From assembly GCF_030272615.1 (NCBI RefSeq), contig NC_081414.1, positions 238,547,233-238,611,232 of the forward strand: 64,000 nt of DNA, written 5' to 3'. A model generated the notes under the pieces. The model worked only from the letters and a program-made list of their open reading frames with translations, ran no database searches and was not told the DNA's origin. A program made the translations under genes and the position numbers. This document shows positions 55,060-64,000 of the stretch, piece by piece (position 1 is the stretch's first letter; the number at the start of each line of letters is the position of its first letter). This DNA is from Cryptomeria japonica (taxonomy: Eukaryota; Streptophyta; Pinopsida; Cupressales; Cupressaceae).

Positions 55060-58000
55060 TTAGGTATAAAACCGTTTGAGGTGCATGCTATTGATTGGAT
55101 CTGCAAGCGGTTCTCCTTCTGATGTAGCCAACTGATATGCCCCGGACCCGAATACAGTAGTGACAACATATGGGCCCAGCCAGTTTGATTCAAACTTGCC
55201 TTGATGTTCTCTGTTTGGTTGGTTGCGAGGATTTTCTCGAAGAACAAGATCACCTACCTCAAATGTACGAGATCTAACTCGGTGATTGTAACTTCTACTC
55301 ATGCGCTGCTGATAGGCTTTGAGGTGATTGTATGCAGCTTGTCTTTTCTCATCAAGTAACTCTAAGTCCTGAAGGCGTGAGACTCTGTATGCTTCATCAT
55401 TGATGAGATTATGCAAGGAAACTCGTAATGATGGTATCTCAACCTCAATAGGTAAGATAGCTTCTGCACCATAGACCAATGAATAAGGAGTTGCACCTGT
55501 AGGGGTTCGAATGCTAGTTCGATATGCCCATAATGCTGGATTCAATTGAACATGCCAATCACGACTGGCATCATTGACTGTCTTCTTTAGGATTCTCAAT
55601 ATGTTTTTATTGGATGCTTCGGCCTAACCATTGCCTTGTGGGTAATAGGGAGTGGAAAAGCGGTGTTGGATATGAAATTTCTCACAAAGTTCACGGACAT
55701 CCTGATTTTTGAAAGGGAGACCGTTATCTGTGATAATGGACATGGGCACACCATACCGGCAGATGATGTAATTGAGGATGAATGAGGCGATCTGCTTGCC
55801 GGTGACTTGGGTAAGTGGAACAGCTTCGATCCACTTGGTGAAATATTCGGTGGCGGTAATAATGAATTTATGGCCATTGGATGAAGATGGATGAATCTTA
55901 CCCACAAGGTCAAGGCCCCATTGACAAAAAGGCCATGGTGTCGTGATTGGTTGCAGTTCCTGTGCTGGTGCATGTATCAGGTCACCGTGAACTTGACATT
56001 TCTTGCATTTCCTGACAAAGTAGTAGGAATCCTTTTCCATAGATGGCCAATAGTATCCAGCTCGCAGGATCTTCTTGGCTAGTGATGGACCACTTGAGTG
56101 AGTCCCACAAATTCCTTCATGTACCTCTTCCAAAGCCTTTGTTATCTCATCTTTTTCCAGACATCGAAGGAGAGTACCATCAAGACTACGTCGGTATAGG
56201 GTTTCGGCAATAATGGTATATCGAGCAGTTTGGCGAATGAAGGTTTTTCGTTGGTTATTCGATTGGTCGGGAGGAAGGGTGTGATCGCGGAGATAGGTGT
56301 AGAACTCACCGTACCATGGGGATTCAGAACCGACAAGGCGACATATTATTTCAGATTTGGGGATATCATAAGCAGGAATCCAAAGCTGTTCTACCAAGAA
56401 CTCGTAGCGTGTTGAATTTTGTGGAAGATCTAAGAGAGATGCGATAGTAGCCATAGCGTCAGCAGCTCGATTCTGATCTCTTGGTATCTGCTCAAAAGTA
56501 ATAGTAGTGAATGATGTCTTTAGACTGTCCACCATTTGTTTGTATGGCATGAGTTTATCATCCTTGGTCTGATATTCATCAGTTGCTTGTCGAATGACCA
56601 GTTGTGAGTCGCCATATACTTGAAGCTCTTTTAATTTCCATTGTATGGCTAGCCTAAGTCCTGTGATCAAAGCCTCATATTCTGCTATGTTGTTTGTGCA
56701 TGGAAATGTGAGCCTGTAAGACTTCAGGATGCTATCACCTTGAGGTGTGATAAACAGAATGCCTGCCCCCGAGCCATGCCTAGTGTATGAACCATCAAAA
56801 TATAGTTTCCATGACTGTGCTTCTGTAATCATGAATATCTCTTCATCTGGAAAATTGGAAATGAGAGGATGATCACCTATGAGAGGCGCATCGGCCAACT
56901 GATCTGCAATGACCTGCCCTTTGATAGCTTTACGGTCTACATACTCGATGTCGAATTCACTTAGAATCATTACCCATTTGGCCAAATGACCTGTCAATGC
57001 TGCTTTACTGAGTAAGTACTTGAGTGGATCAATCTTTACGATGAGTTGTACCTTGTGTGTCAATAGATAGTGTCGCAATTTAGTAGCTGCCAGGATGACT
57101 GCTAGGCAAGCTCGCTCAATAGGTGTGTAATTGAGTTCATAGCCAACCAGTGTGCGAGAGATGTAGTAAATAGCACACTCTTTACCTTCTGCATTATGTT
57201 GTGCCAGTAGTACACCCAATGTTGTACTTGTTGGTGAAATATAGAGTAACAACGGTCTACTTGGATCTGGTGGCATCAACAAGGGTGGATTCATGAGATA
57301 GTCTTTAAGTTCCTGAAATGCTTGCTGGCATCTGTCATCCCATTGAAAGCGTATGTTCTTGTGTAGCAGGTGTGTGAAGGGGTGACACTTATCAGCCAAT
57401 TGTGCAATGAATCTTCGGATGGATTGAAGCCGTCCTTGTAATGTCCTTAGCTGACTGATATTCCGTGGAGGTGGCATGTCCATTATTGCCTTAACCTTTG
57501 CTGGGTCGACCTCAATACCTTTGCTTGAGACAATGTATCCTAGAAGCTTCCCGGAGGTCACTCCAAAGACACATTTCTTTGGGTTGAGTCGAACATGATA
57601 TTGTTCCAGTCTATCAAAGATTTGATCTAAGATATGGAGATGTCCTTCTCTTGTGAGTGATTTTGCTAGTAAATCATCCACATAGTCTTCCATCATAGTA
57701 TGCATCATGTCATGGAAGATGGTGGTCATTGCTCTTTGATAGGTCGCTCCTGCATTCTTTAGACCAAAAGGCATTACATTCCAGCAGTATGTGCCCCATG
57801 GACATGTGAAGGCTGTCTTATGTTGATCCTCTGGTGCGATCTTTATTTGATTGTATCCTGAAAAGCCATCCATGAGTGAAAGCATGGCATGTCCTGCTGT
57901 CAAATCTACTATGATGTCGATATTTGGTAGAGGGAAGTCATCCTTAGGACATGCCTTATTCAGATCTCTGAAGTCTGTACAAATGTGGATGCCCCCTTTT

Positions 58001-61000
58001 GGTTTGCCAACTGGCACGATGTTGGAGATCCATTTTGCATAATCAATTGGTCTAATGAAACCAACATCCAGGAGTTTCTTGAGTTCTGTTTTGACTAGCA
58101 CTGCAATTTGAGGATGCATCTTACGAAGCTTCTGTTTGACAGGTTTGGCTCCTTCTGCGACGGTGAGGTGATGCATGACTAAATCAGGATCAAGCCCAGG
58201 CATGTTTGCATATGACCATGCGAAGTTGATCTGACGCTTCTGGAAGAACTCTATGAATTGAGGTTGTTCCTCTGGAGTGAGAAGAGATGCCAGATGTATG
58301 ATATGAGGGTTTTCAGGAGTCCCCACATTGTATTCATTGGTTTCCTCGATAAGAATCGTGGATCGTTCCTGTTGTGTACTAGCAGGGAGAATGTCAAACC
58401 CTTCATCCTCAGGCGCCTCAGAGAGGTTTTCACCGTTGGATACACTCTTTCTTTTTACTTTTGTCGGATCAAACAGTGCCACAGTGTGGTTTTCACTGGA
58501 AGATCCATGTTTTATTGTTATATTTTTGCAGCTGAAGGGTTTGGCATCCGCCTCGAAGTATGCTGCGCTATTAAGTTGAATGGCGAATCTAGCTTTGTGA
58601 TCCCCGCTTGGTAGATTATCCCTTAATTCCAAAAAGTCAATGATAGCCTCATCATTTTGGAAGAGGTCAAGACATGGGGGATTTGGTTGGTTCCATTCAA
58701 TGAGTTCAGGGTGGATAATGGGCATTACTTCATCGATTAAGTTAAGTGCGTTAGAGGTATCAGTGAGGGTTAAGACAGTGTGGTGAAGGTCGTTGATGGT
58801 ACTCTCCCTGTCAGAATCAGGCGTAGGATGAGACGTAGGGTCTGTGGAAGATGTTTCCAGCTCAAGTACCCAAGTGGTCTTTATCTGTGCTTCTCCATAA
58901 ACAGGGATGTCTTTGCGTGGTGGAGGTGGTGATGTGTCTTCCTCATCTGAAGTGTTAAGCTGTACAGAATCAAATTCCCACTCATGTGAGTCAGTCTCTG
59001 AATCACTTTCCAGCATCCGATTGCTATACCATACTGGGATGTCTTTGGAGTTGAACACGGCAGGCGTGATTGGTTTATGTACTTTTGTGGTGATCGATGC
59101 TGCAGGAACCGTGATGGGGTTTAAAGGATTTGTTACTGGAAGTATTGGTAATGGTGACTCAGTGGCTTCTGCTAGAACTACTGGCGCCATAGATGTTGCT
59201 GCGGGTTCTGATACAGTTGCTGCTGTCATTGGTGTTGCTGATGGGATTACTGGTTCGTTTGGTGGGATGTTTGGCACTGGTGATGGTTGCGGTGGAGTTG
59301 TGAGCCTTGATGGGGCAGTGGGGATAGTGCTTGATGGTGCTTTGATTATGAAAGGTGTCCTCTTTGTAGTAGGTGGGCAAAATGGTTTGCTAGGTTTTCC
59401 TTTAAATCTGAGTTTAGGAAGGACTTCTTTTTCAAAGCCTAGGCCTGTATTACCTTTGGGCTTGAACTCTGGCAACAGCGGTTCTTGTCGTCCTTGTTTG
59501 CAAGATCCCAAAGCACTTTGACCATCATACCCCATTCTTTGCATAATGAGGAGGCCTTTGCCATACTGTTCTGTAGGAAGCGTAACTCGCGGTTTATTAG
59601 TGGTAACGGGGTCTTTATAGATCCAGTCTGCTAGGTCCTCATCTTGTGTTTCTTCCTCTTGACTCTTTCCAAGGACGAAAGGCGTTAAAGCACATGCGGG
59701 CGTGACTATGGATTGTTGGAGCAACTGCTGGGGTTTACCATGCGTTCTAGGAGAAGTGGGCATTTGTCCCACACAAAAGAGCTGACTCAAGTTATATTCC
59801 CCGGGACCTTCCTCTGTGACTTTCATCTTAAGCTTTTCTTGCTTGGGTATAGGAGTGTTTGAACTGGCAAGAGAGGCGGGACTTATATATGATGTAGAGG
59901 AAATGGCTTCCCGATTATTAGGAACAGTAATCTCTGGTTGATGGCTGATATTATGGCAAAATGCAAAGGGATTTGCATCGCCCAGGATTGTGATCTCTAC
60001 ACCGTTATGTGGGAACTTGATACATTGATGGTAGGTAGATGGAACGGCTTGCATGGCATGTATCCAAGGTCTCCCTAATAATAGATTATATGGCAGAGGA
60101 AGGTTCAGAACCTGACAAATTATGTGCTTTACCATGGGGCCCACTCGGATTGGTAGGACCACGGCTCCTTTGGATGAACACTCTGCATCATCATAGGCTT
60201 TGATGGTGATCTTCTTGCGAGGATCCACTGATTCTACTGCATATCCCAATGCTGTGACCAACTGTAGTGTACAAATGTTTAGGCCTGCTCCATTATCGAT
60301 CAAGACTCGCTTGATCTTGTGTCGGTTGACAAAGCCTTCAATGTGGAGTGAGGCGTTATGAGGTTGCTGGAAGGAAGAGTTATCACTTTCAGAAAAAGTG
60401 AGACAGGGTGATGACTTTAGATTTCCAACCATGGCTTGAAATTGGTCTGTATTCAGGTTTGCAGGGACTGACGCCTCTTGGAGTGCTTGATCCAAGATTG
60501 TTTTATGAGAGGGTGACAGACGCAATAGTTCCAAGATGGATATAAGTGCAGGGGTTTTGTCTAATTGTTCCACAAGATTGTACTGCTTTGGGATGGAGGT
60601 AGTGCCTTGTGGAGCTGCCTTTATGGTGACCTTGCCACGACGTGTAACAACATTGCAATTAGAGTTGGGATTTTTGAAGGTGATAGTTGCAATTTGTTCA
60701 CTGGCATCATACAGGTGATTGACAGTGTAATTATACGCAGCTTGTGTATAATCAGTGGTATCAGGACCTCGTCTGGACGTGGAAGGACCCCTTTGATCTT
60801 GCGATGGAAGTGGATTCTTGAACATCTGATGATCATTATTGGTCATTTTTGGGTCATGCCCTTCAATTTCAATTTCTCCTCGATCAATAAGATCTTGAAT
60901 GAGATCTTTCAATCGATGACAATTACTTGTCTTGTGTCCTCTTCCTTGATGGAATTCACAATGTTCAGTATCTCTCCACCATGCCGGTTTGACCTGAGGC

Positions 61001-62346
61001 TCATAGTTTGATAGCTTAGGTAGAGTGATCAAATTCTGAGAAATGAGTTGTCGCATCACTGTTTCAATGGGTTCCCCTAAGGGAGTGTATGTGCGTTTTT
61101 GTTTTTGTGGACGGGGTCTTGGTTCATCATGAGATGTGATGCGACCTTGATTAGGAGGAACATTTGTGTTATTTTGAGGTGGAGGATTTTGTCCTGCAAA
61201 CCGAACCACAGGTTGTGCATTTTGGACAGTTCGAGCATCCACAACTCCATCGTTGACGATATTCTTATTCTTGTTCCAGAAGTTCGGTTTATCGCTATTG
61301 AAGCGCGGGCGAGGACCATCTTTGGGTTCATTAAAGATTTTGATGAGTCCTTTTTTGATGAGTGCCCTTTCACATTTTATACCTTTGGTGATCATATCGT
61401 TAAAAGAATCTGTGTCTTTGACATCCAGGTGAAATTCCATTTCTTCGTTTAAGTTGGAAATGAAAATTTCCACTAGTTCTCGTTCAGGTAACTGAAGAGA
61501 ACGTCTGCTAGACATTTGGCGCCATCGTTGCAGGAAGACTGAGAATAATTCACCTGGTTTTTGTTTGGTGTTGCATAGATCAGCCATGGTGATGTCGCGT
61601 TCAATATTATAAGAGTAATGAGATAGGAACTTCTGGATGAGTTCCTCAAATGTTCTAATGCCACCTGGTAGTCGAGAAAACCATGATGTGGTTGTTCCTC
61701 CCAAGCTTTGGGGAAAAAGGCGCATTAGGTATGTGTCCTCATAAGCCACTTCAAGACAAGCAGAATGAAATTCTCAGACATGATCGTGGGGATCTCCCTT
61801 TCCTCTATATTTTTCAAATTTTGGTGTTTCGAACCCACGTGGAAAAGGTGGCATATAAAGATTCCTATCAAACGGATAGGGACAGATGTCGTTAAGTGAG
61901 AATTGATTGGTCTTAACACCACTATGAAGTTGTTGGGCAAGATTCTCAACTTGTTGCCGCAACATCTCTATTTCATTAGGAGGAGGAGGTGGTGGGTTAC
62001 CTCGAGGGATGTTATATCTGATGGGATCTCTACGCCTTTCCTCCTCATGGCGACTTTGTCTTTCTGATGCTTGTCTTAATTGGGCAAGATCAAAGTCTGA
62101 GGGGAGTTTGGCTCCTTCTTGAGCAAGTCGTAAAAAGTGAGCATCCGCATTGCTCCTTAATATTTCATCAAATAATCTGTTAAAATGAGGGTTATGCTGA
62201 ACCCTTTCGATTGTTGAAGGAGTGGGAGTACTTGGGTTTTCGTCATTCACATTTCCTCCAAGTGCTTCTTGAAATTCATTGAGGTTGTCCTCTTCTTCCT
62301 CAATTTCTATTTCTCGTTGCCTTGATCGTGATCGGGTTTGAGCCAT
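55060..62346 (-). pseudogene. Element 2 gag-pol polyprotein (PR, RT, RNase H, second RNase H, integrase)
   Basis: One frame of 2,429 codons starts at ATG 62346 (M-A-Q-T-R). Approximate residues: coiled, charged N-terminus 1-140; Gag domain 170-340; knuckle C-x2-H-x4-H-x4-C at 463-476; protease L-I-D-N-G-A near 684; G-patch-like segment 925-975; RT 1405-1590 with Y-V-D-D at 1555-1558; first RNase H 1690-1810, lacking its first Asp; second RNase H 1845-1975 with all four acidic residues; integrase H-H-C-C at 2076-2117; core Asp at 2146 and 2207; and a G-P-Y-type end. Stops are TGA at codon 191 (61776-61774) and TAG at codon 2241 (55626-55624), two codons before the catalytic Glu at 2243. Both fit C-to-T changes (CGA, CAG). 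No frameshift is present. Antisense ORFs such as 58907-59521 are shadows. Confidence 0.9.
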
Positions 62347-64000
62347 TTTGTTTACTAGTTTGTTTTTGAAGTTGATTGAAGATGATGATGAGTGGTGATG
62401 AAATGAAAGATTGATTGGTTGGTGATTTGTATTGTATGGGGGATTTCTAGCACTTTAAGGTATATGTAACCGAAATTCCTTCGTTGAATTGCTTGCTTGT
62501 TTTTTTTTTTTTTTTTGATGATTTTGGATGTGATAAGGTGTAGAGAAATCTGAGATGTGTTACAGATTTTGACTACCTAGCAATGAGAGGATTCACTCAT
62601 GAACTAGTTTTAACCTGCGTAGATGTGTCTCTTAGGATGAGCTTATCCTAGATGTAGAAACAATCTAAAAAGTGATGTGATGTGTTTGATTTCAAGCAAT
62701 ATCTAAAAAGAGAATTTGGGACAAGAACCTCTTAATGTTTTGAGATTTTTGGGATGGATTGATGATGGAATGATAATGTATGAGTAAGATGATGGATGTT
62801 TTGTTTTCAACTTCAATAAAAACTTTGTGTCACAAATGGGACAAACTCTATCTCTTCCCTTTCGGGTGTTGGTGGCACTTCTCGAGCTGTGTTGTAGGTG
62901 ATACAGATGTTTGGGAAGAATTTGGGGTTAATCTTTCCTCCTTGATTTTTGTGATAACTCAGAGCTCTATATTGCATAAAAGCTCTGCGGTTCAATGATT
63001 CTGAATCAAACTCGTTTGTTTTACCTTGAAGGTATAGACGCATGTGATGTAGAAAGACTCTATGTGAGACAAAGATTTGTCTATTGAGATAGAAGAATTT
63101 CCTCCTTTTGATTAAAGCTTTTGAGCTTAATGGTCTCTTTTTCAAGGTGATACTCTGATGACACTTCTTCTTTCGCAAGATGTGAAGAATGGTCATAAAA
63201 ATGTGATTCTTTGTTTGTTTGTACCTTGTTTTTGATGTTTTTGGTTGTGTTGACAGATGTTGGATGAATACTTTGTTTTTGGGATTGATTTTCTGATTTT
63301 TCTTTGACAAGAAAACAAAGCAAGCACACAAACACAAGATTGTAGCCTTAAAGGCACAAATGAGTATGGGTGTAGATCAACCCAATCCTTGGACTTGTTT
63401 TTGACCCTTCCTTTAGATGTATTTTAAGGTGTAATTCCAAAGCCTGAAGTCGGCTCAATTTGCTCTAGGTCTGTAAAACGAACACACTTCAAACACTCTT
63501 TATCCCTAAGGTCAAATGGCCAGTTGTGATAAATTTAGCCCACATCTTGATATTTCTTCGACTTTGGTACTACATACCTTATGAATCCCGCCGTGGCAGG
63601 TAAGGATGTGATATACTAAGTCTTGCACGAGCATAACAAATAGATGATCCCTATGATGGGGGAGTCACCACTTTTATCAAGCCACAAGTGACTTTTCAAA
63701 AAGCTATGTTTCTACTCAAGGAAATATGTATGGTGAGTATCTTGGGAGCAAAACCATCTATGCTCTTGCACTAAATTATACCTCAAATATCCTCAATCAA
63801 TAGAACAGGTGGGCTACTACTTAAAAGTGTTTAGTCATGTTCGATGGCTTTGGACATAAGTTCATTCTGCAGTGACTCACTTAAGAGCCTTGTAACTGGT
63901 GGTGGGGCCCATTTGTCCTTTCGGCCAGTTACACTGTAGGAACAGCTATACCCAAGGCTACAGCTTTCGCTCTCACCTGATTTCTAAAGCGGCTCGAAGG
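62347..64000 (-). other. 5' leader of element 2 (continues beyond window)
   Basis: No LTR or PBS is reached before the edge. A minus-strand ORF at 63337-62813 (174 codons, Lys/Arg-rich) matches nothing and is probably fortuitous, although some Tat/Ogre elements carry an extra ORF before gag. A run of about 17 T (plus strand) lies at 62500-62516. Confidence 0.55.

Larger units (their letters stand above)
51071..64000 (-). mobile_element. Element 2: near-intact Tat-lineage Ty3/gypsy retrotransposon, 5' LTR outside window
   Basis: In minus-strand order the window holds more than 1.6 kb of leader, one gag-protease-RT-RNase H-second RNase H-integrase frame of 2,428 codons, about 2.6 kb of repeat-rich 3' non-coding DNA, a polypurine tract and the 3' LTR. 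The second, plant-type RNase H between the first RNase H and integrase is the hallmark of the Tat lineage. Only two nonsense codons break the coding frame, so the element is fairly young. At least 12.9 kb lie in the window. Confidence 0.88.

Noticed and set aside
58907-59521. 204-codon plus-strand ORF
   Set aside because: It lies antisense to the Pro/Thr/Ser-rich spacer of the element 2 polyprotein; its Gly/Val-rich sequence is a shadow.
62813-63337. 174-codon ORF in the element 2 leader
   Set aside because: It could be an extra ORF as in Ogre elements, but it has no recognisable domain and overlaps another open frame; kept only as a note.

Overview
The window looks like intergenic DNA from a large, repeat-rich plant nuclear genome. 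Nearly everything recognisable belongs to plant transposon lineages: a Tat-type Ty3/gypsy element with a second RNase H, L1-type LINEs with plant ORF1 and RNase H domains, and copia remnants. A gymnosperm such as a conifer would fit, but this is inferred from texture only. No complete host gene, rRNA, tRNA or CRISPR array was recognised.

Layout. 1-7696: a Tat-like LTR element (element 1, + strand) whose 5' LTR is cut by the window edge. It carries a long gag/degenerate-protease ORF and no reverse transcriptase, RNase H or integrase. 9355-13126: a 5'-truncated LINE with a C-terminal RNase H (LINE A). 13489-24895: two diverged copies (A, B) of a repeat block, separated by a minus-strand LINE (LINE B) and a small LTR/PBS/zinc-knuckle remnant; copy B also holds copia protease-integrase debris. 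24896-31419: fossil fragments and a clean solo LTR (28021-29550) with a perfect 5-bp target duplication. 31420-38951: a CCCTAA-rich low-complexity block split by a full-length LINE (LINE C, 32031-38006) with a 13-bp target duplication. 38952-44018: an AT-rich segment bounded by inverted repeats of about 210 bp and containing a 1.25-kb tandem duplication. 44476-47325: a cluster of host exon fragments (a WW-domain exon, an exon with charged helical coding, and an RRM exon of Mei2-like type), each present as an inverted pair. 47902-51027: copy C of the repeat block. 51071-64000: a nearly intact Tat gypsy element (element 2, minus strand) whose 5' LTR lies beyond the window.

How the parts relate. 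Element 1 keeps packaging-type functions (gag, PBS, PPT, LTRs) but has no polymerase, so it could only move with enzymes from an autonomous relative. Element 2 is the same broad lineage and encodes all of them in one frame broken by just two nonsense codons. Element 2's LTR family also produced the solo LTR at 28 kb. LINE B and LINE C belong to one L1 family without RNase H; LINE A belongs to another with it.

The most unusual part is 44.4-47.4 kb. Host exons there lie as inverted pairs around short loops, so any read-through transcript would fold into long hairpins. This is the architecture expected of a young small-RNA locus or of a gene-capturing foldback element.
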